A stretch of DNA of 64,000 bases from Opitutia bacterium (GTDB lineage: Bacteria; Verrucomicrobiota; Verrucomicrobiia; Opitutales; Opitutaceae). Positions 54,914-62,734 of this stretch are shown piece by piece (the first letter of the stretch is position 1; each line of letters begins with the position of its first letter). The DNA is taken from contig JACPIT010000005.1 of assembly GCA_016187945.1 (NCBI GenBank), forward strand, positions 1,302,001 to 1,366,000, written 5' to 3'. Under the pieces are notes generated by a model, which was not told the origin of the DNA, made no database searches, and worked only from the letters and a program-made list of their open reading frames with translations. The position numbers were made by a program, and so were the translations under genes.

Positions 54914-57040
54914 ATGAATCGCCCTCGCATCGTTTCCTGGCTGCCGATCGCCGGGATGCTCGCGGTCGTGGCGGGCGGACTCGGGTGGCTCTTGCTGGGC
55001 TTCGCGGGAAATCGCGGTGGCGTGGAGCCGTGGGCGGGCGCGGCGGATGTGGCGCGCTCGGTGCCGACGAACTCGGCGCAGGCGGGATCGACGCTGGAGT
55101 ATTTCGTCGAGCGGCCGGGCGCGACGATGACGCTGGCGGACGTCGAGCGATTGCCGGCTGACGCGTGGCGGCGGTGGCCGGGTGCGAGCCACTACACGGG
55201 CGGATTTGGCACGGTGCTGTGGGCGCGCGTGACCTTGCGCAACGCGGAGTCGCAAGCGCGGTCGGGCGTGCTGGCGGATGCGGATTTTTTCGCGGATCGA
55301 GTGGACGCGTGGGTGCTCGCCGAGGCGGCGGATACGACGGCTGCGGCGGAAGAGCGCGTTGGGGTCAACGCGCTCCACCTCGTCTCGGGCGAAGGCGTCG
55401 CTCCGGCGGCGAAGGCGGTGCCGGGGCGCGCGGTGGCGTTTTCGGTGAGCGTGCCGGCGCACGGAGAACAGGTCGTGTATTTGCGCGCGGAGGATTTTTT
55501 CCGTCCGTTCTTCCAACTGGAGTGGTGGCCGGACGCGGCGGCGTATCACGCGGCGAAGACGCGCGGGCTGATCGCGGAGGCGGTTTACTTCGGCGGGCTG
55601 CTGGCGTTGCTCGGATACAACGTGCTGCTCTGGGTGCGACTGCGGCTGGCGGACATCGGCTACTACGCGGCGTATCTGAGCATGGCGGGAACGTTCATGG
55701 TGCTCGGGCGGGTCTGGGGGCCGGAGCTGGGCTGGGCGCTGGGTTCGCCGGGCTTGGAAACGGCGCTGACGCTCGCGATGGCGGTGAGCGGATTTTTCCT
55801 GGCGCGTTTTGCGCGGGAATTTTTGGAGCTGAAGCAGCGGGGCGGCTGGGGTGATCGCATCGCCGGATGGCTGGCGGCGATGATGCTGGCGCTGGCGTTG
55901 GCGGCGCTCAGCACGCCTTGGCTGAAGCAGGCGATCTGGCTGCCGATCACGGTGGCCGGGATTGGAGTCACGCACGGAGGATTGGTGGTGCTGGCGGCGA
56001 TCGCGTGGCGCGCGGGGGCGAGGCAGGCGCGGTTTTTTGTGCTGTCGTTCGGATGCTTGTCGGCGGGGTCGTTGCCGTTGGTGGCGGTTCAGCTCTGGAA
56101 GCTGGATGTCAAGAACGCGGCGATGATGGGGCTCATGATCGGCTCGGCGCTGGAGATGCTGCTGCTCTCGCTCGCCGTGGCGGATCGGTTTGCGACGGCG
56201 CAGCGGGAAAAGGCGGCGGCGCAGGCGCGGCTCATCGAAGAGGCCGAGCAGCGGCAGGTGATCGAGGCGGCGTATGCGGACGAACTCGAAATCGAGGTGG
56301 CCGAGCGCACGCGCGATCTCGAGGCGGCGAACACGGACAAGGATCGGATGCTGATCGCGCTCGGTCACGATCTGCGGAGTCCGCTGGCGGCGCTGACGCA
56401 GCGGGCGGAGTTGTTGCGCGGCGGCAGCGGCAGTCGTCCGCCCATGGCGACGACGGCGGAGAAGGTGCTGGGTGAATTTTCGGGCGATGTCGCGGGCGCG
56501 GGACGGCAGATGCTGCTTCTGATCGAGGACATCGTGCTGTGGGCGCGGTTGCGCGCGGGAGCGCAACCGGCGTCCTCGGCGCATCCGGTGAGTGGGCTGG
56601 TGACGCCGGTGGTGCGATTGCACCGGCCGCTCGCGGAGCGGAGAGGCGTGGCGCTCACCGTCGATGTGCCGGAGTCGCTGGCGGCGTGGACCGATCTGGT
56701 GCTGGCGCAAACGATGGTGCGCAATCTCGTGGGCAACGCGGTGAAGTTTGCGCGCAGTCGTGTCGAAGTGATCGCGCGGACCGAGGCGGATGCGGTGCGC
56801 ATCACGGTCCGCGATGACGGCCCGGGGTTGCCGTCGGCGGTGCTGGCGCGGTTGCGCGGCGAAGCGTCGGCGGCGGGAGACAACGGCGAAGGCGGCGGGA
56901 TGGGGCTGCGGTTGAGCCAGGAAATCGGCATGACGCTCGGCGCACGAATCGAGGCAGGCTCGGGCGGCGCGGGCGGCGGCGCGGAGCTGAGCGTGATTCT
57001 GCCGGCGACGGACCGCGGGGCCGGGGAGGCGATTTCATGA
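54914..57040 (+). CDS. 7TMR-DISM sensor histidine kinase
   Basis: A 708-residue kinase: N-terminal helix (LPIAGMLAVVAGGLGWLLLG), periplasmic 7TMR-DISMED2 domain (residues ~45-190), seven membrane helices of the 7TMR-DISM type (residues ~205-410, AEAVYFGGLLALLGYNVLLW onward), coiled coil, H-box ALGHDLRSPLAALTQRAELL with His near 485, N-box VRNLVGNAVKFA, then DDGPGLP and GGGMGLRLSQEI. DISMED2 binds carbohydrate-like ligands in related receptors. ATG 54914 aligns with the start of the paralogue at 62735. In-frame palindromic DNA (55352-55379) codes part of the sensor domain. Its stop overlaps the regulator ATG. Confidence 0.92.
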   Translation: MNRPRIVSWLPIAGMLAVVAGGLGWLLLGFAGNRGGVEPWAGAADVARSVPTNSAQAGSTLEYFVERPGATMTLADVERLPADAWRRWPGASHYTGGFGTVLWARVTLRNAESQARSGVLADADFFADRVDAWVLAEAADTTAAAEERVGVNALHLVSGEGVAPAAKAVPGRAVAFSVSVPAHGEQVVYLRAEDFFRPFFQLEWWPDAAAYHAAKTRGLIAEAVYFGGLLALLGYNVLLWVRLRLADIGYYAAYLSMAGTFMVLGRVWGPELGWALGSPGLETALTLAMAVSGFFLARFAREFLELKQRGGWGDRIAGWLAAMMLALALAALSTPWLKQAIWLPITVAGIGVTHGGLVVLAAIAWRAGARQARFFVLSFGCLSAGSLPLVAVQLWKLDVKNAAMMGLMIGSALEMLLLSLAVADRFATAQREKAAAQARLIEEAEQRQVIEAAYADELEIEVAERTRDLEAANTDKDRMLIALGHDLRSPLAALTQRAELLRGGSGSRPPMATTAEKVLGEFSGDVAGAGRQMLLLIEDIVLWARLRAGAQPASSAHPVSGLVTPVVRLHRPLAERRGVALTVDVPESLAAWTDLVLAQTMVRNLVGNAVKFARSRVEVIARTEADAVRITVRDDGPGLPSAVLARLRGEASAAGDNGEGGGMGLRLSQEIGMTLGARIEAGSGGAGGGAELSVILPATDRGAGEAIS
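55352..55379. repeat. GGTGGA-type palindrome inside the kinase gene
   Basis: GAGCGCGTTG-GGGT-CAACGCGCTC followed by CACC; the minus strand reads GGTGGAGCGCGTTGACCCCA, the same family as 28280-28336. It is translated as ERVGVNALHL in the sensor domain; the paralogous kinase at 62735 has no such segment at this place. Confidence 0.75.
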
Positions 57041-57684
57041 GTCCGACGCGTTTCGACGACAAGGTGCGCACGCTGATCGTGGAGGATCAGGGGATTTTTC
57101 GCGCGTTCCTGTGCGACTGGTTTCGCCGGCAGGAAAAATTCGAAGTGGTCGGCGCGGCGGCATCGGCGGAGGAAGGCCTGCGACTCGCGCAGGAACTGCA
57201 GCCGAATTTTCTGGTGGTCGACATGCACCTGCCGGGGATGGACGGACTGGCGCTGGTGCGGGCGGTGCGGCAGACGCGGCCGGAAGTGCGGTCGCTGATC
57301 CTCACATCGCTCACCGATCCGCTGGCGGTGACGCGCATCCGCGAGAGCGGGGTCGAAGGTTATCTGGAGAAGGATTGCATGCCGGAGGAACTGGCCGAGG
57401 CGGCGCGCGCGGCGGCGGCGGGGCTCGGCTATTTTTCGCCGCGCTTTCGCGACGCGATCCGGCGCGAGGGCGGCAAGCCGCTGGCGGTCGGGAAAATTTT
57501 ATCGCGGCGCGAGCAGCAGGTGCTGGCGCATGTGTTGACGGGAAAAACGAGCCGCGAGATCGGGGAACTGATCGGCCTCAGCGCGCGCACGGTGGAGTTT
57601 CACCGCGCGAACCTCATGGCGAAACTCGGATCGCCGAGCCCCACGGATCTGCTGATCCGGGCGAAGCAACTCGGGTTGGGATAA
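57037..57684 (+). CDS. NarL/FixJ-family (LuxR HTH) response regulator
   Basis: A 215-residue regulator: receiver with LIVEDQ, Asp 62 in VVDMHLPGMDGL, ILTSLTD and the Lys of YLEKDC; C-terminal LuxR HTH LSRREQQVLAHVLTGKTSRE, then IGELIGLSARTVEFHRANLM. ATG overlaps the stop of the kinase (ATGA), so it is its partner. LuxR-type dimers bind short inverted repeats, so the palindromes upstream at 54837 and 62657 are candidate targets. Confidence 0.94.
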   Translation: MSPTRFDDKVRTLIVEDQGIFRAFLCDWFRRQEKFEVVGAAASAEEGLRLAQELQPNFLVVDMHLPGMDGLALVRAVRQTRPEVRSLILTSLTDPLAVTRIRESGVEGYLEKDCMPEELAEAARAAAAGLGYFSPRFRDAIRREGGKPLAVGKILSRREQQVLAHVLTGKTSREIGELIGLSARTVEFHRANLMAKLGSPSPTDLLIRAKQLGLG

Positions 57685-57912
57685 ACCTAAAATCAGCAGT
57701 TGAAACCACGGAGCTCACGGATGGCGCGGATAGTTCAAGGCTTCGGCAGCGGAGCCGCTTCACCCAGCAGGTGGACGAAAATCGAGAGAGTGTTTTCCTG
57801 AAAATAATTCCATCCGTGTAATCTGTGTTATCCGTGGTGAGTTTTTCTGCGGAGTTTAGGATAAACCGCGTTGACCGGGGAACGGGTGCCGCGCCAGCCC
57901 TTATGAGGCTGC
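57685..57912. repeat. Inverted pair of 9-base-period arrays (CACGGATNN type)
   Basis: Left, 57708-57734: CACGGAGCT, CACGGATGG, CGCGGATAG. Right, 57812-57838, reverse complement: ATCCGTGTA, ATCTGTGTT, ATCCGTGGT. The 228-base gap holds nothing else recognisable; the units resemble those at 7758-7802. Confidence 0.8.
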
Positions 57913-60900
57913 CTAGTGGGAATCGCGACCAGACGACAGTGCACCTTTTCTCCGGCGCCACGCGACGAGGGCGAATGTGAGTGCGCCGAGGATCAACGCG
58001 TAGGTGGCGGGCTCGGGGACGGCGCTGGCGGTGGCGACGAGTTGGAGCGTGGAGCCGACGAGGGAGAGTTGATAGGTGTAGCCGCTGATGGTGGAGCCGA
58101 GGGTGAAGTCACTCGCGTCGAAGCTGCTCGTAGCTGCGCCGGAGAAATCGAAGAGCGTGTAGCTGGCGGCGGTGAAGCCGCCGGAGTCGGTGAGATTGAG
58201 CGTGATCGTGCCGCTGGTCGGACCGGTGATCGTGCCGCCGGAGATGCGGATCAAGTCGCTCGTCGTGCCGAGTTCGAAGTCGAGGATGGCACCGGCGTCG
58301 AGGGTGAGGCCGTTGGTGAACGTCAGCGTGCCGGGGGAGTTGCCGGGCGCGAGGTGCGCGCCGGAGAGAAACTCGGTCGGTCCGCCGATCGAACCGCTGC
58401 CGCCGAGCGTCGCGCCACTCGCGACGGTAACGGCGGTGTTGGCGAGGGAGCCGTTCACGCGGAGCGTGCCGGCGTTGACGGCGGTCGCGCCGGTGTAGGT
58501 GTTCGCGCCGGAGAGTGTGAGCGTGCCCGTGCCGATTTTGGTGAAGCCGCCGGTGTCGGAGAGCACGCCGGAGAGGGCGAGGTTGCCGGTGCCGCCGAGT
58601 AGCGACGCGGCGCTGGAGAGCGTGACGCCGCCGGCGAAACTGGCGGCGGTGGCGGAGCTGTTGACGAGGGCCGAGGCCGCGCCGCTTTTCAGGACGAGGG
58701 AGTTGGCGCGGACGGCGCTCTGGCCGTTGAGGTCGAGCGTGCCGGTCCAGACTTCGACGTTTTCCGTCGCGGCGGCGAGGGCGGTCGAGGAGAGCAGCTT
58801 GACGGTGGGGTTGCCCGAATAGCCGATGATGACCTGATTGTGATCGGAGCTGAAGACGCGCTCGTTCGAGCCGCCGAGATAAACAGTGTTGCCCGCGTTG
58901 GCGTTGATCCAGAGTCGCGCGGAGCTGCCGGAGCCGGTGAAGGTGGCGTTGAGCGTGGCGGTGCCCCACACGAAAAGTTGCCCGTCGGTGGCGAGTGTGC
59001 CGTTGGTGATCGAGCCGCCGTAGAGGTTGGTTTCGGCGCCGGGTGACAGCGTTTGTGTGGTGCCGCCGAGGTCGAGCGCGCCGCTGGTTGCGTTGTATTG
59101 ATGGCCGAGGGTGAGCCCGGAGGTGCCGAGCTGGCCGGGCTTCGTGAGCGCGAGCGTGCCTTCGTTGAGGTAGGTCTGGCCGTAGCCGTAGTAAGCGGAA
59201 CCGGTGTCGGCCAGCGTGAGCGTGCCGGCGCCGGTCTTGACGAGGGCGGTGCCGTAGAAGACGGCGTTCGAGAGGGTGACGTTCTGCCCGGCGGTGTCGA
59301 ATCGCATGCCGCCCCAATCGGCGTCGGCGTAGCTCTGGGAATCGGTGTAGTAGCCGCCGGTGGCGGTCGTGGCTCCTGCCGAGGAGAATTTCAACGTGCC
59401 GGCGTTGAAGTCGAATTCGGCGCCGGTTCCGTTGTTGATGTAGTCGCCGAAGGCGAAGGTGGTGCCGGTGAGCGCGAGCGTGCCGCCGGTGAGCGTCACC
59501 TGCCGGTAGGCGTTGGGGTCGGCGAAGAAATCGCCTTTGCTCAGCGTGAGGGTGCCGTAGCCGGTTTTTTCGAAGCTGGTGCCGCTGAGCGAGCCCGAGA
59601 GCGTGAGGTTGCCGTTGCCGCCGAGACGGGAGTTGTCGGTCACCGTAACGGCGCCGGCGTAGCTGGCGGCGTGGGTGGTGTCGTTGTTGACGAGAGTGGA
59701 GGCGGAGCCGCTGGAGAGGGAAATGGAATTGGCGCGGACGCCGGTCTGGCCGTTGAGGTCGAGCGTGCCGCTGAACACCTGCACGTTTTCGGTGGCGGCG
59801 GCGAGGGCGTTGGCATTACCGAGCTTCACGGTGCCCGCGGCGCCGGTAATCGAGGTGTAGCCGATGATGACTTGGTTGTGATCGGCGGTGTAGACGGCGT
59901 CGTTGGTCCCGTTGAGCGTGACCGTGGCGGAAGAATCGCCGCCGATCCACAGACGGCCGGTCGCGGAACTGCCGGTCCAGGTGTTGGCGTAGCTGCCGCT
60001 CTGGAGATAGCTGTTGCCGGTTGGCGCGAGTGTGCCGGCGGTGATGTTGCCGACGAGCCGGCTGGACGCGCTGCCGAGGCCGGCGAGCGTTTGGGAGTTG
60101 CCGCCCAAATCGAACGTGGCGCCGTTGGTGAGAGAGAGCGTGCCGGTGGTGGCGAGGCGATCGTTGCCGCCGGCAAGCGCGAGCGTGCCGCCGGCCACCG
60201 TGGTATTGCCGGTGTAGGTATTGGCGGCGGAGAGCGTGAGCGTGCCCGAGCCGGTTTTGGTGAGCGAGCCGGAGCCGGTAAGCGCGGAGGCGAAGGTGAC
60301 GTTATTGCCGTTGGTGTTGAATGTGGCGCCGGACGAGCCGAGCGAGGCGAGATGCGAGGAAATGTCGGCGGTGCTGCCGGTGGCCCATTGGAGGCCGCCG
60401 CCATTGAGCGTGAGCGCGCCGGAGCCGAAATTATCGGCGGCGGTGAAGTTGACCAGGCCGGCGTTGATCGTGGTGCCGCCGGAAAAGGTGTTCGTGCCGG
60501 AGAGCGAAAGCGTGCCGGAGCCGTTCTTGGTGAGCGAGCCGGCGCCCGAGAGGACACCCGAGTAAGTCGTGCTCGCGTTGTTGCCGCCGACGGTGAGCGC
60601 GACCGCGCCGGAGGAGGCGTTGGTGAGAGCGAGACTTTGCGTGCCGGCGAGGCCGCCGAAGGTCGCGCTGGTGAGCGCGCCGAAGCCGAGCGAGCCGCCG
60701 GAGTAGTTGAATGTGCTGTTCTGCAACGCGAGCGAGTGGGCGAGCGTGAGCGTGCCGCTTTGGAGCGTCGTGTTGCCGGTGTAAGTGTTGGCGCCGGAGA
60801 GCACGATGGCGCCGATGGGATTGGTGCCGTCGGCGAACGTGATCCCGTAGTTGCCGCTGATGATGCCGCTGAGCGTGGACGTGGTTGCTGAGCCCGTGTC

Positions 60901-62616
60901 GGGGTTCGCGGAAGTCAGCGTGATGTTTTTCGTGAGCGCGATGTTGCCGGCGAGATTGGTGAGCCGGCCGAGCGTGAAGTCGCCGGATAAGACGACATTG
61001 TTGGCCAACGTGCGGGCGGAACCGACCGCGCGAAGGTTGCCGCCGTTGATCGTGAGCGTGCCGGTGCCGATCGCGTTGTTCGTGCCGAGGCCGAGCGTGC
61101 CGGCGTTGAGGACGGTGCCGCCGGTGTAGGTGTTGGCGGTGGAGAGCGTGAGTGTGCCGGAGCCGGATTGGGTGACGGTGCCCGAGCCCGAAATCAGGTT
61201 CGAGAGCGTCACGGCGTCGCTGCGGTTGAACGTCAGGTTGCCGTTGTCGACGATGTTGCCGGAGACCGAGCCGGTGCTGCCGCCGCTGCCGAGCTGAAGC
61301 GTGCCGGCGTTGATCGTGGTGCCGCCCGAGTAGGTGTTGTCGGCGGCGAGGGTGAGCGTGCCCGAGCCGGCTTTGATCAGGCCGCCGGTGCCCGAGAGGG
61401 CGGAGGAGAACGAGACGTTGTTGCCGTTGGTGTCGAAAGTGGCGCCGGCGGCGCCCACGACACGGTCGTAGCGAGACGAGGCGGTGAGGTCGGTCGTGTT
61501 GCCGGTGGCCCATTGGAGGCCGCCGCCGTTGATGGTGATTGAGCCGCTGCCGAGGGACGCGAAGGAGGCGAAGTTGACGAGGCCGCCGTTGAGGGCGGTG
61601 GCGCCCGTGTAGGTGTTCGTGCCCGCCAGCGTGAGCGTGCCGCTGCCGGTCTTGGTCAACGAGCCGGTGCCGGAGAGCGCGGACGCGAACGAGACGTTGT
61701 TGCCATTCGTATCGAACGTCGCTCCGGACGAGCCGAGGTCGGTGAGACGGGAGGAAACATCGGCGGTGTTGCCCGGGGCCCACTGGAGGCCGCCGCCGTC
61801 GAGCGTGATCGCGCCCGCGCCGAGGTTGTCCGCAGACGAGAAGTTGATCAGGCCGGCGTTGATCGTGGTGCCGCCGAGGTAGGTGTTCGTGCCCGAGAGC
61901 GTAAGCACGCCGGCGCCTTTCTGGACGACGGAGCCGCTGCCCGAAATGGTGTTGGAAAACGTGTAGGCGTCGGAGCGGTTGAAGATGAGCGAGGCGTTGT
62001 TGACGATGTTGGCGGTGACGGCGCCCGCGGTGCCGCCATTGCCGATCTGCAGCGCGCCGGACGCGATGGTGATTGCGCCGCTGAGATTCATGGGAGCGCC
62101 GGTCCAGGCACCGAGGGTGACGTTGCCGGTCAGGATCGTGGTGCCGGTGCCTTGCTGACGAATCTCGCCGGTGCCGTCGATGTTGGAGCTGAAGATGAAA
62201 TCGTTGGAGTGGTTGAAGCGCAGAAACGCCCGGTCCATATACACCAGATACGAGGCGAGGGAACCGGTGGTGCCACCGTCGCCGATCTGAAGGATGGTGT
62301 AGGCGTAGAGGCTTGTGCTGCCGGTATAGGTGTTGGCGCCGGAGAAGGTGACGGTGCGGAGTTCCGATTGGACGCTGACATTGCCATCGCCGCTGATGAC
62401 CCCGGCCTGATTGGCGTTGGAGTAGCCGGTCGGCAGAACGATGCGAAGGGTCTGCCCGGAGGAGACGGAATAAGTCGCCATGTTATAGATGTCGTGACCC
62501 CAGAAGGTGACCGAGGGCGCGACGGAGTCGTAGACGACTTGGGAGAAAAGCAGCGACGGCGCGGCGAGAATCGCGAAAACGAACGGGCGGAGGCGAAGGG
62601 AGTGTGGCAGACGCAT
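57913..62616 (-). CDS. Giant PEP-CTERM protein of autotransporter-type beta-strand repeats
   Basis: A 1567-residue exported protein. Signal peptide RLRPFVFAILAAPSLLFSQV; then almost entirely autotransporter-associated (PATR) repeats of the form GSGTLTLSGTNTYTGGTTIN-AGTL, over 15 copies, expected to form a long right-handed beta-helix; C-terminal sorting signal SAVPEPATYALILGALTFAL with AWRRRKG and a short tail. No passenger enzyme or outer-membrane translocator barrel is present, so despite the repeats it is not a classic autotransporter; surface anchoring should depend on exosortase. Strong internal repetition includes blocks of 60-100 near-identical residues. ATG 62616 starts the signal peptide; frame upstream runs through the divergent gene. 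Confidence 0.9.
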   Translation of the reverse strand: MRLPHSLRLRPFVFAILAAPSLLFSQVVYDSVAPSVTFWGHDIYNMATYSVSSGQTLRIVLPTGYSNANQAGVISGDGNVSVQSELRTVTFSGANTYTGSTSLYAYTILQIGDGGTTGSLASYLVYMDRAFLRFNHSNDFIFSSNIDGTGEIRQQGTGTTILTGNVTLGAWTGAPMNLSGAITIASGALQIGNGGTAGAVTANIVNNASLIFNRSDAYTFSNTISGSGSVVQKGAGVLTLSGTNTYLGGTTINAGLINFSSADNLGAGAITLDGGGLQWAPGNTADVSSRLTDLGSSGATFDTNGNNVSFASALSGTGSLTKTGSGTLTLAGTNTYTGATALNGGLVNFASFASLGSGSITINGGGLQWATGNTTDLTASSRYDRVVGAAGATFDTNGNNVSFSSALSGTGGLIKAGSGTLTLAADNTYSGGTTINAGTLQLGSGGSTGSVSGNIVDNGNLTFNRSDAVTLSNLISGSGTVTQSGSGTLTLSTANTYTGGTVLNAGTLGLGTNNAIGTGTLTINGGNLRAVGSARTLANNVVLSGDFTLGRLTNLAGNIALTKNITLTSANPDTGSATTSTLSGIISGNYGITFADGTNPIGAIVLSGANTYTGNTTLQSGTLTLAHSLALQNSTFNYSGGSLGFGALTSATFGGLAGTQSLALTNASSGAVALTVGGNNASTTYSGVLSGAGSLTKNGSGTLSLSGTNTFSGGTTINAGLVNFTAADNFGSGALTLNGGGLQWATGSTADISSHLASLGSSGATFNTNGNNVTFASALTGSGSLTKTGSGTLTLSAANTYTGNTTVAGGTLALAGGNDRLATTGTLSLTNGATFDLGGNSQTLAGLGSASSRLVGNITAGTLAPTGNSYLQSGSYANTWTGSSATGRLWIGGDSSATVTLNGTNDAVYTADHNQVIIGYTSITGAAGTVKLGNANALAAATENVQVFSGTLDLNGQTGVRANSISLSSGSASTLVNNDTTHAASYAGAVTVTDNSRLGGNGNLTLSGSLSGTSFEKTGYGTLTLSKGDFFADPNAYRQVTLTGGTLALTGTTFAFGDYINNGTGAEFDFNAGTLKFSSAGATTATGGYYTDSQSYADADWGGMRFDTAGQNVTLSNAVFYGTALVKTGAGTLTLADTGSAYYGYGQTYLNEGTLALTKPGQLGTSGLTLGHQYNATSGALDLGGTTQTLSPGAETNLYGGSITNGTLATDGQLFVWGTATLNATFTGSGSSARLWINANAGNTVYLGGSNERVFSSDHNQVIIGYSGNPTVKLLSSTALAAATENVEVWTGTLDLNGQSAVRANSLVLKSGAASALVNSSATAASFAGGVTLSSAASLLGGTGNLALSGVLSDTGGFTKIGTGTLTLSGANTYTGATAVNAGTLRVNGSLANTAVTVASGATLGGSGSIGGPTEFLSGAHLAPGNSPGTLTFTNGLTLDAGAILDFELGTTSDLIRISGGTITGPTSGTITLNLTDSGGFTAASYTLFDFSGAATSSFDASDFTLGSTISGYTYQLSLVGSTLQLVATASAVPEPATYALILGALTFALVAWRRRKGALSSGRDSH

Positions 62617-62656
62617 CGTGCGCGAGTGCGTGGCAGCGAACGGGCCGGGGCAAACG

Positions 62657-62686
62657 GGCAAACCTAGTAAAACTACCGGGTTTGCC
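62657..62686. promoter_or_regulatory. Palindrome between the giant PEP-CTERM gene and the second kinase gene
   Basis: GGCAAACCTAGTA-AAAC-TACCGGGTTTGCC: arms of 13 matching at 11 positions, spacer 4. It lies 40 bases upstream of the PEP-CTERM ATG (62616) and 48 bases upstream of the kinase ATG (62735). The half-site AAACCTNGTA is shared with the palindrome at 54837. Confidence 0.7.
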
Positions 62687-62734
62687 GGACACCCCGGGCT
62701 TGCAGCGCGCGCGACGGCGTTTGTCAGTGGAGGC

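Noticed and set aside
59053-60891. A 612-codon plus-strand frame (Gly/Glu/Arg-rich) opposite the giant PEP-CTERM gene
   Set aside because: It mirrors the repeats of the sense gene and has no signal, domain or start context; the sense frame has a signal peptide and a PEP-CTERM end.
57913-62616. Regular DNA repeats that could suggest a CRISPR array
   Set aside because: Repeats are in frame coding repeats of about 100-300 bases with gradual divergence, not short identical repeats with unique spacers.
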